Of a stretch of 36,421 nucleotides of DNA, positions 1 to 6,949 are shown piece after piece. This DNA is from Nonomuraea deserti (GTDB lineage Bacteria; Actinomycetota; Actinomycetes; Streptosporangiales; Streptosporangiaceae). Within the stretch, counting starts at the first letter, position 1, and every line of letters starts with the position of its first letter. The notes under the pieces were generated by a model. The model was not told the origin of the DNA and did no database searches. It was given only the letters and a program-made list of their open reading frames with translations. The stretch covers positions 1 through 36,421 of the forward strand of contig NZ_SMKO01000091.1 of NCBI RefSeq assembly GCF_004348685.1. Direction: 5' to 3'. Both the position numbers and the translations under genes were made by a program.

Positions 1-205
1 TCGGCGCCGTGCTGGCTGAACAGACCGACGAATGGGTCGAAGCCCGCCGCTATATGGGCCTGGACATCCTGGCCAAAGCCCGCGTCCGGCTCATCGCCGG
101 CGACACACCGTCCCCGAATCCGATCCCGCAGACACTTACCGCTTAACCTGCAGAAACAGGATCACGCGAAGATCGATTCATACACCACGCCCGTGGACGT
201 GACCG
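1..205 (+). mobile_element. Right end of an IS256-family insertion sequence (partial)
   Basis: The window opens inside the 3' end of an IS256-type transposase gene. About 60 bases after its stop there is a segment (roughly 178-205) reading CATACACCACGCCCGTGGAC, which resembles the terminal inverted repeat of actinobacterial IS256 elements. The left end lies outside the window, so the exact right boundary and any target duplication cannot be verified. Confidence 0.6.
3..146 (+). CDS. IS256-family (mutator type) transposase, C-terminal fragment
   Basis: The reading frame is open from the window edge to a TAA at 144-146 and gives 47 residues. It includes GAVLAEQTDEW and ARRYMGLDILAKAR, which match the conserved C-terminal end of IS256-family DDE transposases (typically about 400 residues, ending in a conserved EW..RRY stretch). 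The catalytic DDE residues lie upstream of the window. The C-terminus looks normal, so this gene is cut only by the window edge. It mobilises its own element by cut-and-paste or copy-out transposition and has no tie to the neighbouring regulator genes. Confidence 0.85.
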   Translation, partial: GAVLAEQTDEWVEARRYMGLDILAKARVRLIAGDTPSPNPIPQTLTA

Positions 206-356
206 GGCAGCGAGAGCCGCCCGGAACGCGAGGATGGATAACCACGATGGCGAAAGACCCTGATAAGGCGGTGAGCAAGGACCTCAAAAGTCGCCAAGGG
301 CAGATTTCCCGGTAGCACGACCGCGGTCATGGCCAAGCGCCTGTCCGGAGGTGTGA

Positions 357-385
357 GAGGAGGGTGAGGTCATCTCGCCCTCCTC
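357..385 (-). terminator. Hairpin downstream of the DUF397/XRE pair
   Basis: GAGGAGGGTGAG (357-368) pairs with CTCGCCCTCCTC (374-385) over 12 positions with one G-T type mismatch and a 5-base loop. It sits about 10 bases past the minus-strand stop at 396. There is no U-tract, so it is a GC-rich actinobacterial-type stem rather than a classical intrinsic terminator. Confidence 0.5.
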
Positions 386-395
386 CTCGATCGGG

Positions 396-623
396 CTAGA
401 AGTCGAATTCGCCGGCTTTGGCGCCGGCCACGAAGGCGCGCAAGACACTCCCGCGCACGATCCACGGCTGCACGCCGTCGGGCTGTTCGGTGTCTCGGAT
501 GCCGAAGCGGTCGCCGCTCAATTGGGCCACCTCGATGCAGTCGCCTCCGTTGGCGCCGCTGAAGGAGGACTTACGCCACTGCGCCGTCTCCAGCTCGGCA
601 GCGAGCTTGTCAGTCACGTCCAT
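396..623 (-). CDS. DUF397 domain protein, partner of the XRE regulator
   Basis: A 75-residue protein with the DUF397 signature WRKSSFSGANGGDCIEVA near residues 16-33, followed by the RD-x2-QPDG stretch. DUF397 proteins are short, very numerous in filamentous actinobacteria, and nearly always sit directly downstream of an XRE/DUF5753 gene, as here. The ATG lies inside the last codons of that gene (14-base overlap), so the two are probably translationally coupled. In the family the pair is thought to act as regulator and modulator in a toxin-antitoxin-like or developmental role. The start is fixed by the overlap and the usual family length. No catalytic motif is visible. Confidence 0.92.
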   Translation of the reverse strand: MDVTDKLAAELETAQWRKSSFSGANGGDCIEVAQLSGDRFGIRDTEQPDGVQPWIVRGSVLRAFVAGAKAGEFDF

Positions 624-1431
624 ACATCACCATCTTCTCGCGTATCGCGTCTGCGGTCTCGTTGACCGGTCGGGCATATGACCGGATGGCGTCGAATCTG
701 ACACTAACGGTGCGCACGCGGTCCACGCGATCTGTTACCTCGCCGTCCGCGGCTGAGTCCAAGTACACGGCGTCTGGTCCCTGGAGGAGTTGGGCGATGA
801 CGAATCCGCCCAACAGGCCGATCGTGGGTACGGCGGCCATCGGAACGATCTGCAGGGTGATGCAGGGGTGAGCCAGCAGTTTGAGGAGGTGGTCGAGCTG
901 CTGTCGCATCACCTCGGCTCCTCCGATGGGGCGCAGGAGGACTCCTTCGTCGATGACCGCCGCGTACATGGGTGGCTCGGGACGGTCGAACACCACCTGC
1001 CTGGCGAGGCGCGCCTCAGCTTCTTCGTCGACGCGTTCGTTGCTGATGCCTGGCTGCCCGCTCAGGATCGCGCGAGCATAGTTGCGCGTCTGAAGCAGTC
1101 CAGGAACCACGAGGGGTTGCCACGTGCGCAGGGTATGAGCATCGGCCTCGATCTTTGGCCACTGACGGAACCAGGTCGGTCCTGACTTGATTACGAGGGG
1201 CAAGAGGCGGAGCAGGTCTCCCTTGAGGCCGAGAAGGCTCTCTACCTGCTCGGTGAAGTCGCGCTGCGGTGTGCGCTTGGCGTTCTCGATCTGGCTGACC
1301 AGGCTCTTGCTGACATGGGCGTAGTCCGCGATCTCTTCTTGCGTTACGCCTCTTTCGTCCCGCAGCCTCCTCAGCTCGGCCCCGAAGAGAGCGAGAGGAC
1401 TGGCTCCTGGGTCGAGTTCGCTTGCGGCCAT
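610..1431 (-). CDS. XRE-family transcriptional regulator with DUF5753-like C-terminal domain
   Basis: An N-terminal helix-turn-helix (around RDERGVTQEEIADYAHVSKS, followed by LVSQIENAKRTP) is followed by a C-terminal domain with WQPLVVPGLLQTRNYARAIL and a late LDSAADGEVTDR stretch. This is the usual architecture of actinobacterial XRE/Scr1-type regulators (about 270-290 residues). I prefer the ATG at 1431 (273 residues, starting MAASELDP) because GAGGG lies about 10 bases upstream; the frame is also open to 1464. It overlaps the DUF397 gene downstream and is divergent from a GHKL ATPase gene. An inverted repeat just upstream suggests autoregulation. DNA binding is the expected role; the ligand is unknown. 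Confidence 0.92.
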   Translation of the reverse strand: MAASELDPGASPLALFGAELRRLRDERGVTQEEIADYAHVSKSLVSQIENAKRTPQRDFTEQVESLLGLKGDLLRLLPLVIKSGPTWFRQWPKIEADAHTLRTWQPLVVPGLLQTRNYARAILSGQPGISNERVDEEAEARLARQVVFDRPEPPMYAAVIDEGVLLRPIGGAEVMRQQLDHLLKLLAHPCITLQIVPMAAVPTIGLLGGFVIAQLLQGPDAVYLDSAADGEVTDRVDRVRTVSVRFDAIRSYARPVNETADAIREKMVMYGRD

Positions 1432-1460
1432 GGACGCATCACCCTCATGTTCACAAGTAC

Positions 1461-1487
1461 ACACACATCCGTGAACCCGATGTGTGT
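1461..1487. promoter_or_regulatory. Inverted repeat, candidate operator of the XRE gene
   Basis: ACACACAT (1461-1468) and ATGTGTGT (1480-1487) form a perfect 8-base inverted repeat with an 11-base spacer, 30-56 bases upstream of the XRE start. On the minus strand a possible -35/-10 pair, TTGAGT (1516-1511) and TTGCTA (1492-1487) with 18 bases between, would put the repeat over the -10 region. This is consistent with autorepression but unproven. Confidence 0.45.
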
Positions 1488-1593
1488 AGCAACTGTGTCG
1501 CCTGTTGACTACTCAAAGTAACCGGCGGGGGCCAGTCTGGGGAGTGTCTTCAACGAACTAGGCGAACTCGGGTTCACAAGAAGAGTCGATCTT

Positions 1594-2253
1594 GTGGACC
1601 TCGAGGCCAAGCCCTCCAGATGGTCGGTGATATCCATGCCAACGGAAACCGCACCCGTGCCGGTGCAGGAATCTCGCCCGCCGACAGCGATGATGCTGAT
1701 TTCGCAGATCACCCTGCCTCGTAACGCGAGGGCACCTCGCCACGGGCGACATGTCCTCACCCAGTGGATTGGCAAGGACGATCTGTTGCTCCCTTCGCTC
1801 CTCCAGGTGGCCAGCGAGCTGCTCACCAACGCCGTCATCCACCCGGCACACGGCCTGGGTCGTGAGTCGGTAGTGCTACGCGTAAGCCGCGGCCGCCGCT
1901 TCCTCCTGCTGGAGGTCATCGATCCCGGCACCCTGGACATGTCCCCCTTGCCGCAGCCGCATTCGCCGGCCTTCGCCTCGGAGACAGGTCGCGGTCTGGG
2001 CATCGTGGCGGGGTACGCCACTGCCTGGGGCACCTACACCTGCGATGCCGGACGCCGCAATGTGTGGGCTGTACTGGGGGAAGATGCGTCTGCGGCAGGC
2101 GACGCGAGAGTCGATGGTCCCGTTGAGCCTTCCCAGCTCCCAACGGCGGGTATCGCCGTCGGCGGGTGGGGGACTGCAGGTTGCCAGGCCCTTCACGGTC
2201 TGGCAGACCAGCCTCACAGGTCTGTCGGCAGGGACATCGCTCATGGTCAATGA
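1594..2253 (+). CDS. GHKL ATP-binding protein, anti-sigma-factor/serine kinase type
   Basis: About 219 residues. The N-box appears as ASELLTNAVIHP, the G1 box as EVIDPGTLDM and the G2 box as ETGRGLGIVAGYA, the three nucleotide-binding motifs of HATPase_c_2 (RsbW/SpoIIAB-like) proteins. Such proteins are abundant in filamentous actinobacteria and frequently sit divergent from XRE/DUF397 pairs, as here. The GTG at 1594 has AAGAAGAG upstream; an ATG at 1636 is an alternative that would shorten a non-conserved N-terminus. The last ~50 residues after WAVLGED are not conserved-looking and may be a read-through extension. No cognate sigma factor is adjacent. Confidence 0.85.
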   Translation: MDLEAKPSRWSVISMPTETAPVPVQESRPPTAMMLISQITLPRNARAPRHGRHVLTQWIGKDDLLLPSLLQVASELLTNAVIHPAHGLGRESVVLRVSRGRRFLLLEVIDPGTLDMSPLPQPHSPAFASETGRGLGIVAGYATAWGTYTCDAGRRNVWAVLGEDASAAGDARVDGPVEPSQLPTAGIAVGGWGTAGCQALHGLADQPHRSVGRDIAHGQ

Positions 2254-2616
2254 CCACGGCAAGAGGATCAATAGCCCGCATACCCACGGGCTCGGAGGGG
2301 CCCCCGTAAGTCGACGGCACCGTCCTGGCGTACGCATCGATCAGCGAAGTGGGGGACGCGGCTGCGGTGCGGGACATGAGCAACCTCACCGCGGGCACGC
2401 CACTCGTGCCGTGAAATGCGCCGCGCAAGCTGGGCGCGGCGATCTAGGGCACAACGAACCCTCGGACCGGAGATGTGCCCCCTTCGGCCCCGGACCCGTG
2501 GCAGGCGCGGCAGTGATATGGCCCACATGCCCGCAAGTGCCGCCGCCGCACTCCTCCATGATGCGGTCGGTCCTTCATCTGTTGGGAGCACACCCCGCAC
2601 ACGCTGGTAACGCGAC
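2254..2616. other. Intergenic region without a recognised gene
   Basis: Several frames stay open here on both strands because of high GC, but none has a ribosome binding site, family motif or credible N-terminus. No RNA gene or repeat was seen. Confidence 0.5.
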
Positions 2617-2952
2617 ATGAGCGCCGGACGAGCGTACTGCCGCGAGTGCGGCCGGGCCGTGATCAAGGTGTACCTGTTCGATCGCGCTGGCCTCCACATC
2701 GATCTCGATCCCGAGGCGGTCGTTGGTGGCGACTACACGTTTTGGAATCCCACCTATGCGTGTGACGTGCAGATCTGGCGTGCTGCCTACCGGCCGGTCG
2801 AAGTGGAGCAGCCTCTCAATATTTCACATGAGGACTTCAAGGTGTGGGATGGCCGGGAAGGGGCAAACAGCCGCCGGTGGCATGTAGAGCACGTGTGCGG
2901 GCTGACGGCCGCGCAGATCGTGGCAGGGCGACGCCGAAGAAGGAGCGCATAG
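2617..2952 (+). CDS. Hypothetical protein, 111 residues, N-terminal CxxC
   Basis: The protein begins MSAGRAYCRECGRAVIKVYL, so a CxxC knuckle at residues 8-11 could bind zinc with a later Cys/His group (HVEHVC near residue 94). The middle is acidic and aromatic (YTFWNPTYACDVQIW) and the C-terminus is very basic (RRRRRSA). I do not recognise the family. Start ATG 2617; no strong ribosome binding site is visible. It stands alone, converging on a secreted-protein gene. The composition looks like a real soluble protein; a nucleic-acid-binding role would be only a guess. Confidence 0.6.
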   Translation: MSAGRAYCRECGRAVIKVYLFDRAGLHIDLDPEAVVGGDYTFWNPTYACDVQIWRAAYRPVEVEQPLNISHEDFKVWDGREGANSRRWHVEHVCGLTAAQIVAGRRRRRSA

Positions 2953-2990
2953 ACCGCCCGGCCGCTCGCAAGATTGCGGACTGGCCACGC

Positions 2991-3350
2991 TTACCCAAGG
3001 CCGGATCGTGAGATCCAGGTGGAGGGGCGGCAGGAGCCGTACTTACGACCTTCGCAGAGTTTGAAGGCGGTGATGCGGCTGAAGAAGGTGGAGTCGGTTT
3101 TACAGCCCCAGCGGGCGCCGTTGGAGTCGACGATGGTCCATGTCTGCAGGTAGGAGGTGGCGTATTCGACCCGGACGGCACGGCCGTCGTTGCTTAGGTC
3201 GCAGACGGTGATGTGGTGGCGGTCGGCCGAGACGCTGACCGATCCCCAGCCGGCGTCATCATGCCAGCCGTCCGAGGTCTGGGCCTTGGCCGGCGAGGGA
3301 GCCAGCAGGACGGCGAGAGCGGCGGCTGACAGGGCAACGCGACGGAGCAT
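2991..3350 (-). CDS. Small secreted protein with four cysteines
   Basis: Residues 1-23 form a Sec signal peptide: MLRR, a hydrophobic core (VALSAAALAVLLA) and an AKA-type cleavage site. The mature part (about 96 residues) has four cysteines (CDLSNDG, WGCKTD, KLCEG, GSCRP), an even number that suggests two disulphide bonds outside the cell. No catalytic motif is recognised. The frame reads protein-like throughout and the length is typical for small actinobacterial exported proteins. Downstream it converges with the 111-residue gene. No strong Shine-Dalgarno sequence is seen before the ATG. Confidence 0.75.
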   Translation of the reverse strand: MLRRVALSAAALAVLLAPSPAKAQTSDGWHDDAGWGSVSVSADRHHITVCDLSNDGRAVRVEYATSYLQTWTIVDSNGARWGCKTDSTFFSRITAFKLCEGRKYGSCRPSTWISRSGLG

Positions 3351-4343
3351 GGGCTATCCGTTGCCGGGTGAGGAGATCAGAACGGAGCCACTGTGAACCT
3401 CCTGCGTGTCTGGGGTCCGCAGCCCAGCATCCCTGGCGACATGGCTTGATCAACATTTGGGCGGTGCTTCACAAGGCCATCGATCCAGCGTCATTGCGAG
3501 CCGCTCCGGGCTGGGAGAGCTGCCGTTGCTCAGGTCAACCGATCCTGGCGGTGGCGTCCATTCACTTGAGGTGGCGCTCTACGCATGTGCGCCTGCCGCT
3601 TGACGCCGAAGGCGCCCGCGTGGTCGACGACGAACTGAAACGCTGAGCAGTTGGTCTCGCCGGCTAAATATTTGGCCGCCAGGCGCAGGATGTCACGTCC
3701 CAGCTCCAGTTCTTCGAACTGGTCGAAGCATGTATGGATTTGGGCGCGGGGACTGCCGATCCATGCCACCGCGCGCGAAGATCTGCTGATCTTCCGCAAG
3801 CCGCCGATGTCCCACTCCTCGCCGCTTATCTGCCCGACGGTTGGACCAGCGCTGAGCTGCCGTGACACGTGAGCGCACCAAATCGCTGGACTTGACGACG
3901 CGTCCAGAGGTGAGGGTCCATAGCCCGTGCCTCAGCCGTCCGGCGATCACTACCACGCGGGTGATCACGGGGCCATATGTCCGTCAGGACACCCGACGGG
4001 TCGAGGCCAGAGTAGATCACTGGAGAGGAAAGACGCGTACCTTGGAGAACCTTGCCCATTCCCGCGCCGTCATGGAGACGACCGACTGGCTCAACGGCCG
4101 GACTGACGATTACTGGGCCAGCCACATCCGCAGAACCGGCGGGCCCCGTCGACGCATCCACCTACGTGGCAGTGTGAACCGCCCCAATCGCACCCCAAGC
4201 GGGCTCCTGCACTACGACAACACCACCCATGAGCCGGACAGCGCACACGGCGTCCACCGCAAGATCCGACGTGCCCGTACGCTATCCGGCCCCGTAGACG
4301 GCGGTTGCACCGGTATCTGCGATCCAAACGCCGGAGTTGGTCG
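3351..4343. other. Gene-poor, probably decayed region upstream of the excisionase gene
   Basis: No frame gives a convincing intact gene. Minus-strand segments read protein-like in alternating frames: 4060-3970 (with YSGLDPSGVLTDIWPRDHP), 3968-3865 (GRLRHGLWTLTSGRVVKSSD) and 3866-3530 (FDQFEELELGRDILRLAAKY). This is what a gene broken by frameshifts would look like. The replication and transfer genes expected upstream of a pSAM2-type excisionase are absent. Confidence 0.4.
3530..3868 (-). CDS. Possible hypothetical protein or 3' part of a broken gene
   Basis: A 112-residue frame from GTG 3868 with protein-like segments (EEWDIGGLRKISRSSRAVAW and FDQFEELELGRDILRLAAKY) and high third-position GC. 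No ribosome binding site precedes the GTG. The frame upstream (3968-3865, beginning MITRVVVIAGRLRHG) also looks coding but is offset by one base, so the original gene may have been longer and frameshifted near 3865. The family is not recognised. Confidence 0.35.
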   Translation of the reverse strand: MSRQLSAGPTVGQISGEEWDIGGLRKISRSSRAVAWIGSPRAQIHTCFDQFEELELGRDILRLAAKYLAGETNCSAFQFVVDHAGAFGVKRQAHMRRAPPQVNGRHRQDRLT

Positions 4344-4535
4344 ATGACCAGGCATGACGAGTTGCTGACCGTTCCTCAGGTCCTCAAAGAGCTGGGCGGC
4401 GTGTCCCGCCGCACGTTCTACCGCTGGCGTCAGCTTGGCCGGGCACCGGTCTGCGTCCAACTGCCCAACCTCGAACTCCGCGTCTGGCGGAGCGATCTCA
4501 TGGCCTGGCTCGACACACGGCGGGAGTCGAGGTGA
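4344..4535 (+). CDS. xis: Excisionase / MerR-like helix-turn-helix DNA-binding protein
   Basis: A 63-residue protein with one winged helix-turn-helix of the HTH_17 type: LTVPQVLKELGGVSRRTFYR, then WRQLGRAP and WRSDLMAWLDTR. Proteins of this size and sequence precede tyrosine integrase genes in actinomycete integrative elements and act as recombination directionality factors. The ATG at 4344 has GGAG seven bases upstream (4332-4335); an in-frame TTG at 4305 is less likely. It overlaps the integrase start by four bases (GTGA), so the two are translationally coupled. Its excision function depends on the integrase, which is frameshifted here. Confidence 0.88.
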   Translation: MTRHDELLTVPQVLKELGGVSRRTFYRWRQLGRAPVCVQLPNLELRVWRSDLMAWLDTRRESR

Positions 4536-5897
4536 GCACCACGTACGACGTGAAACTGGGCTGCGTTCAGCAGCGCTCCAATAGAACTGCACCCACCTAC
4601 ATCGCTCGCTGGCGAGTGGCCGGCAAGGAGAGGTCGAAGAGCTTCCGGACCAAGGGCCTGGCCAACGCCTTCATATCCGACTTGCGGCAGGCGACCAAGG
4701 TGGGGGAGGAGTTCGACCTCGCCACTGGTCTCCCGGTGTCAAAGCGCGCGCGGCAATCCTCCGGACCGTCCCTCCTACAGTTCGCTCAGGCGTACCTCCT
4801 TCGGCGCTGGAACTCGACAGCTCCTCGAACCCGAGAGACAGACGCGTACGCACTGCTGTCTCTCGTCCCTGCGCTGGTCATCGACGCACCGCACCGTCCC
4901 ACCACCGGGGAACTCAGGGAGGTTCTCCGGATCCACGCGCTCCTCCCGGAGAAGCGACGGGCCGACCTGACACCGGCACAAGCCGTGGCCTTGAGCTGGT
5001 TGGAGAGGACCTCTCTACCGCTGACGGCCTTGGAAGAAGCACCGGTCCTTCGCCAAGCCCTCGACGCCATCTCGATCACCTTCTCCGGTACACCGGCGGC
5101 AGCCAACACGGTACGGCGCAAGCGCGCCATCCTGCATCACCTGCTGGAGCACGCAGTCGAGGAGCGACTGTTCAACAGCAACCCGCTGGACAAGATCAAA
5201 AGGAGAGTACCCAAGCCTGTAGCACTCGTTGATCCCCGCACGGTGGTCAACCCCGCCCAAGCACGGGCAACTCCTCGACGCAGTGCCCAAGGTAGGCCGC
5301 AAGCGCGGCCCTCGGCTCAAGACCCTGTTCGCATGCGTCTACTACGCCGCGCTTCGGCCGGAGGAAGCGGCGGACCTGCGGCTGGCCAACTGCACGTTGC
5401 CGGACGCGGGCTGGGGCCTGATCGTCCTGGAAAAGGCGCGGCCCCAGGGAACGAAGCGCTGGACCAACTCCGGCGAGACCCACGAGTCGCGCAACCTGAA
5501 GCACCGCGCGGACAAGGAAACACGAGAGATCCCCATCCCGCCCGTCCTGGTCACCATGCTTCGCGAGCACATCACCGAATACGGCACCGCCGCGGACGGC
5601 AGAGTTTTCCACACGGGCACCGGTGGCACCTACTCCAGTTCGGCGCATTCCTACGTCTGGCAGGAAGCTCGCAAACTCGCGCTCACCCCGGCGCAGTTCG
5701 CCTCTTCCTTGGCTGCTCGACCGTACGATCTGCGGCACGCGGCAGTTTCCCTTTGGTTGAACGCGGGCGTCCCGGCCGTCGAAGTCGCCAAGCGCGCCGG
5801 CCATAGCGTGGATGTCCTGCTGCGGGTTTACGCGAAATGCGTGGACGGTCAGCAAGAGCACATCAATGGAAAGATCAACGAGGCTCTGAACGAATAG
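4532..5897 (+). pseudogene. int: Tyrosine recombinase (pSAM2-type integrase), frameshifted
   Basis: Two overlapping frames together encode a normal-sized integrase of about 455 residues. The first (from GTG 4532) has the N-terminal DNA-binding part and a core-binding domain ending near DPRTVVNPAQAR. The second (to TAG 5897) carries the catalytic domain: AALRPEEAADLR with the first Arg, HRADKETREIPIPP, YDLRH, AGHS and the nucleophile region VLLRVYAK. Removing one base near 5268 (the C in CGGGCAAC) restores a continuous frame. The usual HxxR His is Tyr in YDLRH, which is common in this actinobacterial group. A single-base insertion or a sequencing error would explain it; if real, integration and excision should be lost. 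Confidence 0.88.
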
Positions 5898-5916
5898 CCT
5901 GGATGTATCTGCTTTC

Positions 5917-5941
5917 GGCCCCGGCTCGACCGGGGCCTTTT
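5917..5941 (+). terminator. Intrinsic terminator after the integrase gene
   Basis: GGCCCCGG (5917-5924) and CCGGGGCC (5930-5937) form a perfect 8-bp stem with a 5-base loop, followed by TTTT. It lies 20 bases after the integrase stop. Confidence 0.85.
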
Positions 5942-6316
5942 CACTTCCTGCCCCGCGTCATGTCGGTGTTCCCGCCACGGGACGCCGCGCTCGGTATGCC
6001 TGAATGATTCGCCCTGTCGGCTCCCTGCACAGTCGCCACACGGCATCCGCCCGCTCGATGCCTCCGTGACACCATGGCCGGGCAACCCTTAGAGGCCAAA
6101 AAGCCTGCTCGATCACCGGCGTAAATGGATATCAGGGCGGACTGGCAGGAATTCGATACCGTCGCTTGATGAGCCGCTCCATGCGCCTGGTTGCTATGAG
6201 GTGGAGGTTAGATACCTCCGTCCGAGAGTCGGTGGAAGTGGCCAAGCTGGTTGTCGCCCTGCTGATGAGGCAGTCGGTAGTCTCGGCCTTCGATCGACTG
6301 TGTACGCGTGAGCCCA
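5942..6316. other. Intergenic region, no recognised gene
   Basis: This is where the attachment site of the integrative element might be, but I see no tRNA 3' end. A 70-codon plus-strand frame at 6166-6378 lacks a ribosome binding site and runs into the antisense of the lipoprotein gene. Confidence 0.45.
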
Positions 6317-6931
6317 TCACTGGCGTCGGCCGGAAGCCCGCGTCGATGCTCTGTCCGTGTCGAGAACGATGGGCCTGAGCTGACGAATGAACTCGGCGGC
6401 GTCCTTCTGCGGATCCCTGTTCGAAGGGGTCTCGGCGAGCGTCACGGTGAGCATGCTGCTGCCGTCCCGCGCCCATGCCCAGCCGGCGCTCTCGTATTTC
6501 ACCCCGGACTCCACGAGGGTGAAGGTGAATCCGGGCCCGGCGTCGGCGGGCAGGTCGACTCCATCACTGGATGCTTTGATTCGCTCAATATTGCTTAGCG
6601 GGAGTGGTGACGTATCTATCTCGATTCTGAGGCGATAGCCGCTTTTGTTGCGGGGTTTGGTGTAGATGTAACAGGAATCGAGGTACTTGCCATCGTCGGA
6701 CATGTACTTCTCGACAGTGAAATCGCCGAGGCCGGTGGCGCGCTCGATGGACTGCTTCGAGATCAAGCCACATTCCTTGGGCGCAGTGGTGACATCGCCG
6801 AGCGGCCGCGTGTCGGGTGCGGGTGAGGGAGGCGATGATGGAGAGGCCGAGCAGGCAGTCAGCAGGCCTGCCGCAAGAAGTAATGCCGTGGGCGGTAACA
6901 GGCTTCTCGTGCTGAAGGAGGTTTGGCTCAT
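6317..6931 (-). CDS. Lipoprotein, DUF3558-like
   Basis: A 204-residue protein with a lipoprotein signal peptide: hydrophobic core LLPPTALLLAAGLL followed by the lipobox LTAC (Cys about residue 27) and a Ser/Pro-rich spacer. The mature domain has CGLISKQSIERATGLGDF and a second cysteine pair partner in DSCYIY, similar to the DUF3558 lipoproteins of actinobacteria. It is expected on the outer face of the membrane. AGAGG lies five bases before the ATG. It begins 18 bases after the stop of the DUF6571-like gene, so it is the last gene of a three-gene operon and may anchor or receive that secreted partner; this link is inference. Confidence 0.8.
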   Translation of the reverse strand: MSQTSFSTRSLLPPTALLLAAGLLTACSASPSSPPSPAPDTRPLGDVTTAPKECGLISKQSIERATGLGDFTVEKYMSDDGKYLDSCYIYTKPRNKSGYRLRIEIDTSPLPLSNIERIKASSDGVDLPADAGPGFTFTLVESGVKYESAGWAWARDGSSMLTVTLAETPSNRDPQKDAAEFIRQLRPIVLDTDRASTRASGRRQ

Positions 6932-6949
6932 GGGGGCCTCTGTCGTGGA

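Noticed and set aside
2045..2620. Plus-strand frame of 191 codons overlapping the end of the GHKL gene
   Set aside because: Shadow of the GHKL frame in its first part, then low-quality sequence without motif.
5898..6316. tRNA gene as attachment site of the integrase element
   Set aside because: No cloverleaf or TpsiC arm could be found near either side of the integrase gene.
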